Assembly: GCA_023382975.1 (NCBI GenBank)
Contig: JAHDXO010000069.1
Location: 1-51,081 of the forward strand
Direction: 5' to 3'
Source of the DNA: Pirellulaceae bacterium
GTDB taxonomy: Bacteria; Planctomycetota; Planctomycetia; Pirellulales; Pirellulaceae
Length of the DNA stretch: 51,081 bases
This document shows, piece by piece, positions 36,490 through 44,372 of the stretch; position 1 is the first letter of the stretch, and each line of letters begins with the position of its first letter. The notes below the pieces were generated by a model. It was given only the letters and a program-made list of their open reading frames with translations, searched no databases and was not told the origin of the DNA. A program made the translations under genes and the position numbers.

Positions 36490-37233
36490 CTAGTGCTGGT
36501 GGGCTCCGTGCCAGCCTGCGATGGCGTCGTCGAGCCCCGACAAGTGGCCTTCATGGAACGCAACGGTGCCGACGAAACTGGCAGGAAGCACCGCCGTGTT
36601 GAATACGACGCCGAACCGCGAGTAGTGCTCGACAGGACTGTGCCCGTGATCGTCGAAGTGGAGCGGCGCACTCTGCATTCCGAAATTCGTGCCGATCGCC
36701 GTGCAATTTTGGCCGACACCGAAAACGACGTATTCGGAAGCCGCTGCATCGAGTGCTGCCGTTGCGCTGTCGCCGAACAACCGCCGCGCGGCTGCACCGT
36801 TCAAGAAAGCCGCGTATTCATCCTCGTCGATCGTGACTGTGGTCGGAGTCGCTCCGTAGGGCTCCATGGTCGCATTGTCCGTGGTATTGTCCATGCTATA
36901 GACCGTGGTGATTCCCGCGGCTTTGAGAGCGTCCGCTTGATCGTCGTCAAGTTGAGCAGCGATCAGGTCCGAACCGCCTGGCAACTGCGAGAAGAGGCCG
37001 GTCCCCGAAATCAGCGAATCCAGCCCGTCCGGGTAGCCGCCGTTCATATTGGCGTACAGCCCCCAGACCTTGTTGATCTCGACCACGTTGGCGGAATGGT
37101 TCACGGCGTGAGCGCGGCCGAGCATTCCCGGCAACATCGGGACGAGGATTCCGGCCAAGGCGACCAGAATCACCATCACAACCACCAATTCCAGAAGCGT
37201 CAAACCCTGTCGATTCTTGTACTTTCGAGACAT
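36490..37233 (-). CDS. Pseudopilin with His-rich C-terminus
   Basis: 247 residues from the ATG at 37233, with AAGGA upstream. The prepilin signal is NRQGLTLLELVVVMVILVAL. The C-terminal domain has EYVVFGVGQNCTAIGTNFGM, QSAPLHFDDHGHSPVEHYSR and SFVGTVAFHEGHLSGLDDAI, and ends in WHGAHQH. It is a paralogue of the pseudopilin at 35292. The many His and Asp in HFDDHGHSP and the tail could bind a metal, which is not a usual pilin property. It is the first gene of the pilus locus in transcription order. Confidence 0.85.
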   Translation of the reverse strand: MSRKYKNRQGLTLLELVVVMVILVALAGILVPMLPGMLGRAHAVNHSANVVEINKVWGLYANMNGGYPDGLDSLISGTGLFSQLPGGSDLIAAQLDDDQADALKAAGITTVYSMDNTTDNATMEPYGATPTTVTIDEDEYAAFLNGAAARRLFGDSATAALDAAASEYVVFGVGQNCTAIGTNFGMQSAPLHFDDHGHSPVEHYSRFGVVFNTAVLPASFVGTVAFHEGHLSGLDDAIAGWHGAHQH

Positions 37234-37461
37234 CGTGGAAATCCTTTTTGTCAAACCCGCACGGCGGGTCATGTGAAGAAAAACAAACCAGAGAACAATG
37301 GAATACGAATCTGTCGTGGCGACCCGGCGGCGTTCTTGAGCCTCGGGTCGCACTAACGAAACACCGGAAAACACCCGTTGCGGCAGCGGGGCCCAGGACT
37401 GGTCGGACCTTGGTAATGCCACACGCTGCGCGCAACGAGTCTGCTTGAAAATCGTGATTAC

Positions 37462-37550
37462 GTCAGGCTTTCCAGCCTGACATGCGGTAGCCGAATTCGT
37501 GAGAATTCGGACCTAGAAAGCGAAATCCGAAGTCTCACGACTTCGGCTAC
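37462..37550. repeat. Nested palindromic element
   Basis: GTCAGGCT/AGCCTGAC forms a hairpin (37462-37481). A 64-bp element follows (37487-37550) whose 24-bp ends are inverted repeats with 2 mismatches. Each end is itself a hairpin (CCGAATTC gtga GAATTCGG and CCGAAGTC tcac GACTTCGG). It lies in the 400-bp gap (37234-37633) upstream of the first pseudopilin gene, which otherwise holds nothing I recognise. Its form suggests a mobile palindromic repeat, not a promoter. Confidence 0.8.
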
Positions 37551-37633
37551 TGAACGCCGAATCTACCAGTGCGCGCATCGCCAAAACGCACGATCAGCGC
37601 ACGAGACAATCGGCGGACAGGCGCTCAGCAGAT

Positions 37634-38047
37634 TCAGGCGGCGGGAGGACCGCGAGTGAAGAAGGCGCTCTGGAACTCGAGCGCAAGCACCGGTGCGTCC
37701 GGCAGCAGGAGACGGTCGGCCAGCGATAGCCAGATCGGGCATACAACGGCTTCAGCCGGAGCCTGAGCCTTGACCGCGAATTGGCACACCGCACAGTGCT
37801 CTGAATCGTGCGGCGGATGATTGGGCGAGGGGCTCTGGTCAGTCGGAAACAAACCAGCAATTTCCGCCGTAGCCGCGTTGCCTTGCCCAGATGCGCAAGA
37901 CGACGATTCTAGCGGATGGCAGCACGATCCGCCCGCGTCACCCGGCTGCGCATGGTACGACCAAATATGCAGGGACTGGCCGCAAACGCCCAGCACTGCA
38001 TAGATCGCCAACGCAGAAAAAGAAACCAGCCGCCTCGAAACTTGCAT
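37634..38047 (-). CDS. Small exported DUF2946-like protein
   Basis: 137 residues. A signal peptide (SRRLVSFSALAIYAVLGVCG) is followed by a Cys/His-rich region (GSCCHPLESSSCASG and SEHCAVCQF) and an end in FFTRGPPAA. The HCxxC motif after a short Pro-rich stretch and the terminal RGPP are like DUF2946 proteins, whose function is not established; metal handling is a guess. An earlier TTG start at 38068 is possible. No ribosome site is clear. Confidence 0.6.
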   Translation of the reverse strand: MQVSRRLVSFSALAIYAVLGVCGQSLHIWSYHAQPGDAGGSCCHPLESSSCASGQGNAATAEIAGLFPTDQSPSPNHPPHDSEHCAVCQFAVKAQAPAEAVVCPIWLSLADRLLLPDAPVLALEFQSAFFTRGPPAA

Positions 38048-38379
38048 GGAGTGATGCCACTCTGCCAATAGGTTGATAAACTAGCAGCTGATCCGACCAG
38101 ATCGCCTAATTGTTGGCACAAGTGCTGAATTCGTCAATAGGCGATGCCGGTCTCCAGTCGGGAGACAGCCGTTCTCGGTTTCCTGGACGAGCTGAACGGT
38201 TGATATGTAAACTATTCATGGCAAGCACTTTACAGCGATTCAGCCGATCGCAGGAATTGCCTTTGGATCGTTCAAATTTAACACTCTTCCCGTGCTGCAT
38301 CTCTCTTGGGGAATGCCAGTCGTCTTCGAATGTACTGCAATAGGTACAATCCAAAGAAGCCTCCGGTTCCGGAAGGATC
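38048..38379. other. Gap with no recognisable gene
   Basis: About 330 bp between the DUF2946-like gene and the rpmB promoter. Base composition is more AT-rich than the surroundings, and open frames there look random. I saw nothing else to annotate. Confidence 0.5.
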
Positions 38380-38407
38380 TTGCAGTTCGGGGCTTTGACG
38401 GTATACT
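38380..38407 (+). promoter_or_regulatory. Promoter of rpmB-gatCAB
   Basis: TTGCAG (38380-38385) and TATACT (38402-38407) are 16 bp apart, with an expected start near 38414 and a leader of about 50 nt. GGAGGGG lies about 7 bp before the rpmB ATG. Confidence 0.55.
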
Positions 38408-38465
38408 TTTGGGCTTTCACCAAAGGACTGATGGCAACTAACGCTTCCTGGTCGGAGGGGATTCG

Positions 38466-38729
38466 ATGGCTCGCGAATGCGAAGTGTGTGGAAAGAAGAC
38501 TCAAGTCGGCAACGCGGTGGAGACTCGCGGCAAGGCGAAGTATCTGGGCGGCGTTGGCACCAAAGTGACGGGAATCACCCGACGCCAGTTCAAGCCGAAC
38601 CTGCAGACGGTCCGGGTGATGACGAGCAACGGCACCCACAAGAAGATGCGAGTTTGCGCTCAGTGCATCCGTAGCGGGGCGGTTCGGAAGACCGTGCGGC
38701 ATCAGCCGTTCAAGCTGCCGGCCAAATAG
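38466..38729 (+). CDS. rpmB: 50S ribosomal protein L28, zinc-binding form
   Basis: 87 residues. L28 is a large-subunit protein. The family signature appears as CEVCGKKTQVGN and TRRQFKPNLQTVRV. Two CxxC pairs, Cys5/Cys8 and Cys64/Cys67, form the zinc knuckle of the C+ type of L28; the C- type lacks them. The N- and C-terminal lengths fit. It begins what looks like an operon with gatC (26 bp downstream). Confidence 0.97.
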   Translation: MARECEVCGKKTQVGNAVETRGKAKYLGGVGTKVTGITRRQFKPNLQTVRVMTSNGTHKKMRVCAQCIRSGAVRKTVRHQPFKLPAK

Positions 38730-38755
38730 CCGTTCTTTCGATTTAACGGTCGCTC

Positions 38756-39046
38756 ATGAGTTTGTCTCGCGAAGATGTCGCTAAAGTCTCGTTGTTAGGC
38801 CGGTTGCGGCTGCGCGATGATGAATTGGACCGGATGACGGACCAACTGACGCAAATCGTGTCCTACATGGACACGCTCTCCGAGGTGAACACGGACGGGG
38901 TCGAGCCGATGGCCCACGCAGTCGAGCGGTCGAACGTGTTCGCCGAAGATCTGGTCATACCCAGTCTGCCTCGAGATGCCGCGTTGCACAACGCTCCCAA
39001 GCGAGATGAACAATGCTACCGCGTTCCCGCGGTTCTGGGTGACTGA
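38756..39046 (+). CDS. gatC: Glutamyl/aspartyl-tRNA amidotransferase subunit C
   Basis: 96 residues. GatC wraps round GatA and GatB and stabilises the GatCAB complex. The family pattern is clear: LSREDVAKVSLLGRLRL, then IVSYMDTLSEVNTDGVEPMA, and RDAALHNAPKRDEQCYRVPAVL. It has normal length. It is followed by gatA after 4 bp, so they are cotranscribed and probably coupled in translation. Confidence 0.97.
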   Translation: MSLSREDVAKVSLLGRLRLRDDELDRMTDQLTQIVSYMDTLSEVNTDGVEPMAHAVERSNVFAEDLVIPSLPRDAALHNAPKRDEQCYRVPAVLGD

Positions 39047-39050
39047 TCCC

Positions 39051-40592
39051 ATGTCCATTCACGAGTTCACCGCGACCGAACTGCTTCAAAGACTGGAGTC
39101 AGGCGAACTGACCGCGGTCCAGGTTGCTCAGGACTTCCTGGATCGGATCGAGCACCGTGACGCGCAGGTCCAGGCGTTCTTGCGGTTCGATCGAGACGGC
39201 GCGCTGGCCACCGCCGAGCAGATCGACAGGCGGCGCCGCGCGGGCGAACCGGTCGGTCCGCTGGGTGGCTTGCCGGTGGCGGTCAAGGACGTGGTTTGCA
39301 CCCAGGGCCAGCCGACGACCTGCGGCTCGAAAATGCTCGAGCATTTCGTGCCCCCGTACGACGCGACGGCGATCCGGCGTTTGAAGCAGGCGGACGCCGT
39401 GCTGATCGGCAAGACGAACATGGACGAATTCGCGATGGGCGGCACCACGGAGAATTCGCGGTTCGCGACCACACGCAATCCCTGGAACCTGGAGCGGGTT
39501 CCGGGCGGTTCGAGCGGCGGAGCGGCGGCCTGCGTGGCAGCGGGTTTCGCGCCGCTGTCGATCGGCAGCGATACGGGCGGCTCGATCCGCCAACCCGCTT
39601 CGTTCTGCGGAGTGACCGGGATGAAGCCGACTTACGGCCGGGTCAGCCGCTTCGGACTGATCGCGTTCGCCAGCAGCCTGGATCAAATCGGTCCGCTGGC
39701 TCGAACCGTCGAGGACGTGGCGTTGTTGCTGGAAACGCTGGCCGGGCACGATCCATTGGACTCGACATCCGCCGAATTCCCGGTCCCTGAGTACTCAAAG
39801 ACGGTCGCTCAACCGCTGGACGGATTGACGCTGGGCGTGGTGCGGGAACATTTCGGCGATGGGTTGGACGGCGAGGTCGAATCGGCGGTGCGCGAGGCGC
39901 TGCACGTGTACCAGTCGCTGGGCGCCCGCGTCAAGGAAGTATCGTTGCCGCACAGCAAATACGCCATCGCCACCTACTACATCATCGCGCCGTGCGAGGC
40001 GTCTAGCAATTTGGCTCGGTACGACGGAGTGCATTACGGCTATCGCACCGACGAAGCGGCGATGCTGGCCGAGTTGGCTGCCGAACAACGGGCTCTGGCG
40101 TCGCAAGGCGACCATGCCGCGCTGGACGATCTCGATTCGCCCTTGGTACGAATGTACCGCCGTACACGGGCCGAAGGCTTCGGTCCGGAAGTCAAACGCC
40201 GAATCATGCTCGGGACGTACGCGCTGAGCCACGGCTACTACGACGCCTACTATCTGAAGGCGCTGAAGGTGCGGCGTCTGATCCGCAACGACTTCGACGC
40301 CGCGTTCAACGAGGTCGATTTGATTGCCGGTCCCGTGGCTCCGACACCGGCCTACCGCCTCGGCGAAAAGACAGAGGATCCGCTGGCGATGTATCTGGGC
40401 GATCTCTACACGGTCAGCGCGAATCTGGCCGGGATCTGCGGCCTGTCCCTGCCCTGCGGATTTAGCTCCGAGGGGATGCCGATCGGCCTGCAATTGCAGG
40501 GGCCGCCACTGCACGAGGAACGCTTGCTGCGGGCGGCGTGGATGTACCAAACCGCCACCGACTGGCACACTCGCCGACCCCAGGGGTTTTGA
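39051..40592 (+). CDS. gatA: Glutamyl/aspartyl-tRNA amidotransferase subunit A
   Basis: 513 residues of the amidase-signature family. The Ser-cis-Ser-Lys triad is complete: Lys79 (GLPVAVKDV), Ser154 (GGSSGG) and Ser178 (GSDTGGSIRQPA), the same numbers as in the Staphylococcus enzyme as I recall. GatA frees ammonia from glutamine and passes it to GatB, so that Glu-tRNA(Gln) or Asp-tRNA(Asn) is amidated. I start at ATG 39051; an earlier in-frame start would overlap gatC. It has 8 bp to gatB. Confidence 0.97.
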   Translation: MSIHEFTATELLQRLESGELTAVQVAQDFLDRIEHRDAQVQAFLRFDRDGALATAEQIDRRRRAGEPVGPLGGLPVAVKDVVCTQGQPTTCGSKMLEHFVPPYDATAIRRLKQADAVLIGKTNMDEFAMGGTTENSRFATTRNPWNLERVPGGSSGGAAACVAAGFAPLSIGSDTGGSIRQPASFCGVTGMKPTYGRVSRFGLIAFASSLDQIGPLARTVEDVALLLETLAGHDPLDSTSAEFPVPEYSKTVAQPLDGLTLGVVREHFGDGLDGEVESAVREALHVYQSLGARVKEVSLPHSKYAIATYYIIAPCEASSNLARYDGVHYGYRTDEAAMLAELAAEQRALASQGDHAALDDLDSPLVRMYRRTRAEGFGPEVKRRIMLGTYALSHGYYDAYYLKALKVRRLIRNDFDAAFNEVDLIAGPVAPTPAYRLGEKTEDPLAMYLGDLYTVSANLAGICGLSLPCGFSSEGMPIGLQLQGPPLHEERLLRAAWMYQTATDWHTRRPQGF

Positions 40593-40600
40593 AGTCTGCC

Positions 40601-42079
40601 ATGAGCGACCTGCCATACGAAATCATCATCGGCTTGGAAGTCCACGTCCAATTGCAGACGGCGACTAAATTGTTTTGCCGCTGCAGCACGCGATTCGGCG
40701 CCGAACCGAACACCCAGACCTGCCCGGTGTGTATCGGACTACCAGGCAGTCTGCCGGTCATGAACCGTGAGGCGTTTCAGTTGGCGCTGAAGACGGCCGT
40801 CGCGTTGAACTGCCAAATCCCCCGATTCACGAAATGGGACCGCAAGCAGTACTACTATCCGGATCTTCCCAAAGGGTATCAGATCAGCCAGTTCGATCTG
40901 CCGATGTCGCAACACGGCTGGCTGGAGATCAGCGATTCTAAAGGCGCGTTCGAGCCAAAGAAGGTTCGCATCCTGCGGGCGCATCTGGAAGAGGACGCGG
41001 GCAAGAGCATGCATGACGAAGCGGCGGGCAAGGCGGACAGCCGCATCGACTTGAACCGCACCGGGACGCCGCTCTTGGAGATCGTCAGCGAACCGGACAT
41101 GCGTTCGCCGCTGGAGGCCCGTGCTTATCTCACGGAATTGAAACTGCTGCTGACCTACTTGGGTGTCTCCGACTGCAACATGCAGGAGGGCAGTCTGCGG
41201 GTCGATGCAAACATCAACCTGCACCTCGACACGCCGCAGGGCCGCGTTGCGACGCCGATTGTGGAAGTCAAGAACATGAATAGCTTCCGAGCCGTCGAGC
41301 GGGCGATGGCTTTCGAGGCCGTGCGGCAGTACGACGTGTGGCGCGACACGGGCATCGCGCTGGGCGCGCCTGGCGGACACAAGACCACCCGCGGCTGGGA
41401 CGACCAAGCCCAGGTGACCCGACCCCAGCGGCAAAAGGAAGAGTCCAGCGACTATCGCTACTTTCCCGATCCCGACCTCGTGCCGGTGATCGTCACCGAC
41501 CAACAATGCCAGGCGGTTCGTGCCGGCTTGGGCGAATTGCCGGCGGCGCTGCGGAATCGTCTGGCAGCGGAATACGGAATCGATGCCTACGACGCCGACG
41601 TGATGGTGAATCAGGGCCGGGCCTTCGTCGATTACTACACGGCCTTGGTCGAAGGCAGTGGCGATGCGAAACGAGCCAGCAACTGGATGCAGCAGGACGT
41701 GCTGAGGACCTTGAACGAGCGGAACCTGCCAATCACCGAATTTCCGGTATCGGCGGCGTCGTTGGCCGAGTTGCTGAAACTCGTCCAGCAGGGCGATCTG
41801 GACACGTCGCGCGCTCGGGACGTGTTCAATGCGATGGTCGCGTCTGGCATCTCGGTGGCGCAGGCCATGCAGTCGCTGGGGATCGAAACGGTGGACCACG
41901 TCGCGCTGGCCGATCTCTGCCGCGAACTCTTGGCCGCCCATCCGTCTGTGGTCGCCGACGTTCGCGCCGGCAAGGAGAAGGCGATCGGTGCCCTGATCGG
42001 CCAAGCGAAGAAACGCAATCCGAACGCCAACCCCAACCAAGTCCGCGAGTGCTGCCTGCAACTGATCCGCGACATGTAG
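40601..42079 (+). CDS. gatB: Glutamyl/aspartyl-tRNA amidotransferase subunit B
   Basis: 492 residues. GatB binds the mischarged tRNA and performs kinase and amidation steps. Signature phrases include EIIIGLEVHVQLQT, the zinc site Cys pair in CRCST and CPVCIGLPG, DLPKGYQISQFD, and SLRVDANINL. The C-terminal YqeY-like tail domain is present (SGISVAQAMQSLGIETVDHV, LIGQAKKRNPNANPNQV). Start ATG 40601; an open upstream frame overlaps gatA and is not used. With gatC and gatA it makes the full complex. Confidence 0.97.
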   Translation: MSDLPYEIIIGLEVHVQLQTATKLFCRCSTRFGAEPNTQTCPVCIGLPGSLPVMNREAFQLALKTAVALNCQIPRFTKWDRKQYYYPDLPKGYQISQFDLPMSQHGWLEISDSKGAFEPKKVRILRAHLEEDAGKSMHDEAAGKADSRIDLNRTGTPLLEIVSEPDMRSPLEARAYLTELKLLLTYLGVSDCNMQEGSLRVDANINLHLDTPQGRVATPIVEVKNMNSFRAVERAMAFEAVRQYDVWRDTGIALGAPGGHKTTRGWDDQAQVTRPQRQKEESSDYRYFPDPDLVPVIVTDQQCQAVRAGLGELPAALRNRLAAEYGIDAYDADVMVNQGRAFVDYYTALVEGSGDAKRASNWMQQDVLRTLNERNLPITEFPVSAASLAELLKLVQQGDLDTSRARDVFNAMVASGISVAQAMQSLGIETVDHVALADLCRELLAAHPSVVADVRAGKEKAIGALIGQAKKRNPNANPNQVRECCLQLIRDM

Positions 42080-42139
42080 CACCAGGGGCCATCTTCGCTT
42101 GTCGTCTTATCGGCGGTTCCATTCGGCTGGATGCCTATG

Positions 42140-43345
42140 CTACGGCTGGCTGTCGGGGCCGTGTACCGTGGGCGGCAGAGGTTCGATCAATCGCGGCGGC
42201 TGCAGTTGGATGCGGTAACCGGGTTTCCCATCGATCGTGATCCGCTCGCCCCCGTTGGCGAGAATCACCCGCTCGGCCACGCGCAACAGCGTTTCAGCCT
42301 GCTCGCTGACCTTGGATTCGGCCGGCAGTTGCGGGCGTGTTCTGTTCACATAGCGGTCGGGCATCTTGAACTGCGGCAACGCAGCGATGTGGCGGAAACC
42401 GAGTCGTGCGCCCGCCACCGTCCCCGCGGTGGCTGCGTTGCAATCCGCGTCGTAGCCCAGAGCCATCGCGAGTTGGAGCGTGCGGTAGAAATCGTCCCCG
42501 CCGTACAGCAGCGCGAGGCAGACGGCGGCGCCGTTGACCGGGGTCGAGTTGTCGTTCCACTTCCGTTCCTTCACCCATTTTTCGTGAATCACTTGGCGAG
42601 CGGCTTTCCAATGGTAGGGATGCGCGTGAAACGCTTGGCGCGTATCGCCCACCACCTCCGCCATGCTGCTCGTCGGGTCGACCGCGTCCAGGGCTTGCTG
42701 CATCGCTGCCTCGATCGAGCCATCATCCAACATGCTCCGCGCGATGAGACTTGTCCAGAACTGAGTGGCTTGCAGCGGCTCTTCGGACACGGCGATCCGC
42801 GCATAGTGAAGACCAATCTCCGCGGCCGTCTGCGGCATGCCGGGCGCGATCAGTCCGTAGGACTCCACGCAGAACTGGCCGCTCAGGTTGTACCAGGCGT
42901 GCGAATTGCGGGCGACGCTGCCAGTCTCGGGCGGCAGCACGCCCTGGTCCATCAACTCCCTCGCCCGCTTGTTCGCGACCCAGATGCCACTATTCATATT
43001 CGCTTTCCAGATTTCGACGATCCGCGCGTACGGCAATTTGAGTTCACCCTCTCGGTCCATGAACCACAGATGCGGCCACTCGAAGTCATTGTCGTCGTCG
43101 GAACGGGCCCCGTTCTCCAGAAACGTGAACTCCGGCAGCGTGTCGCGCGGATGTTCCCGATACTTGAACTCGTGAGGCAACCCCTCGAGGCCGCCGATCA
43201 ACGTGCCGATCCAACCGCCGTAAATGCGGTCAAGCAACTCGTCGCGGCTGACCTCGGCCGTGGCCGGAACCTGTGCCACTGCAACCGCGCTCGAAGCGAC
43301 CAGCGTCATCGCGATCATGCCCATTCGTCTCAACGTTGCCGTCAT
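42140..43345 (-). CDS. Exported ADP-ribosylglycohydrolase-like protein
   Basis: 401 residues from the ATG at 43345 (AAGGAG 7 bp upstream). A signal peptide (RMGMIAMTLVASSAVAVAQ) is followed by an ADP-ribosylglycohydrolase fold: YGGWIGTLIGGLEG, ENGARSDDDNDFEWPHLWF and LGYDADCNAATAGTVAGARL, which hold the Asp/Glu residues that bind magnesium in the family. Cytoplasmic relatives (DraG, ARH) remove ADP-ribose from proteins, but an exported copy must act on something outside the cytoplasm, so its substrate is unknown. It is convergent with gatB. Confidence 0.85.
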   Translation of the reverse strand: MTATLRRMGMIAMTLVASSAVAVAQVPATAEVSRDELLDRIYGGWIGTLIGGLEGLPHEFKYREHPRDTLPEFTFLENGARSDDDNDFEWPHLWFMDREGELKLPYARIVEIWKANMNSGIWVANKRARELMDQGVLPPETGSVARNSHAWYNLSGQFCVESYGLIAPGMPQTAAEIGLHYARIAVSEEPLQATQFWTSLIARSMLDDGSIEAAMQQALDAVDPTSSMAEVVGDTRQAFHAHPYHWKAARQVIHEKWVKERKWNDNSTPVNGAAVCLALLYGGDDFYRTLQLAMALGYDADCNAATAGTVAGARLGFRHIAALPQFKMPDRYVNRTRPQLPAESKVSEQAETLLRVAERVILANGGERITIDGKPGYRIQLQPPRLIEPLPPTVHGPDSQP

Positions 43346-43637
43346 CGGTAGTCTCCTTGGCCGCCATTTTCCCTTTGCAGCAGGCAGCTCGTCAATATCG
43401 ACGGTGGAATGGTGGCAAAGCCGAACGCCCGCCGTCAGTGGTGCATCCGCGATTGACGGGGCAAACGGCATCGTGATAGCATGACAGCACGCGGGATGAA
43501 GATTCCCAAACCGGATAGTCTCGATCGTTCGCGCCAGTGTTTCCGCGTGGTTCTCCGTGGGAACCGCGTCGTCGGGTGCGGTCGTTTTGACCTTTTTCCG
43601 ATAGATCCATTCCGTCTTCCCGCTGGTCCGTGAGCCA

Positions 43638-44252
43638 ATGGATGAACCATCCTCTCCCGCTGCCGAACTCGTTCGTCGTCATCGACAGGGTGACTCACAG
43701 GCCGCCCGCGAGTTGTTTGCGTGCTACGCTCAACGACTGAGTCGTCTTGCGGAACAATACCTCAGCCGCCGGTTGTCGGGGCGAGTGGATGGGGAAGATA
43801 TCGTCCAGTCGGTATTCCGCACTTTCTTTCAGCGGTCGGCACGAGGCGAGTTTGGCATCGACAGCGACGCCCAGCTCTGGCAGTTGCTGGTCAGAATCAC
43901 GATCCTGAAGGCGCGGGAACATGGTCGTCGTCACACGGCCGGGGTGCGTGACGTACGCATGGAACAGGATCTGGCGGATTCGGACTGGCCAGCGAGTTTG
44001 GCTGCGCGACAGCCTGGCCCGGAAGACGCGGTGATTCTGATGGACCAGATCCAATCGCTACTTCGGGGGCTACCGGTGATTCATTGCCGAGTGCTGGAGC
44101 TTCGCCTGCAGGGCCATTCCGTGGCGGAAACCGCAGTTCGACTCGGCGTTTCTCGAACGACGGTGTACCGGGCCGTAGATCTGCTGCAGGACCGCTTGGC
44201 AAAAAGTTACGAAAGTCTGGTACAAAACGAATCGCGATCGCAATTGTCTTGA
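43638..44252 (+). CDS. ECF-type sigma-70 family factor
   Basis: 204 residues. Region 2 (RVDGEDIVQSVFRTFFQRSA) and region 4 (GHSVAETAVRLGVSRTTVYR) are recognisable, and region 3 is missing, as in ECF factors. Planctomycetes have ECF groups paired with Ser/Thr kinases, as here, where a large kinase starts 120 bp downstream; phosphorylation of the sigma factor, rather than a membrane anti-sigma, may then control it. No anti-sigma gene is nearby. Targets cannot be read from this window. Confidence 0.92.
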   Translation: MDEPSSPAAELVRRHRQGDSQAARELFACYAQRLSRLAEQYLSRRLSGRVDGEDIVQSVFRTFFQRSARGEFGIDSDAQLWQLLVRITILKAREHGRRHTAGVRDVRMEQDLADSDWPASLAARQPGPEDAVILMDQIQSLLRGLPVIHCRVLELRLQGHSVAETAVRLGVSRTTVYRAVDLLQDRLAKSYESLVQNESRSQLS

Positions 44253-44372
44253 TAGCGGACCACACTGAGAGCGGCTCGCAAAGCGAATGCACGGGATGGA
44301 GGCGGCATATTTCGAGCGTGTTTCGCCTCAAGGCCACGTCAGTTTTCCTGAAGCTCCAACAATGAGGTCTCG

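Noticed and set aside
36141..36797. N-terminal extension of the pseudopilin at 35292
   Set aside because: The prepilin signal must be near the N-terminus and a good ribosome site is before 36140; the extension runs through a repeat and the next gene.
38110..38343. 77-codon plus-strand frame before rpmB
   Set aside because: No motif, no ribosome site, and it lies in an AT-richer gap; random appearance.
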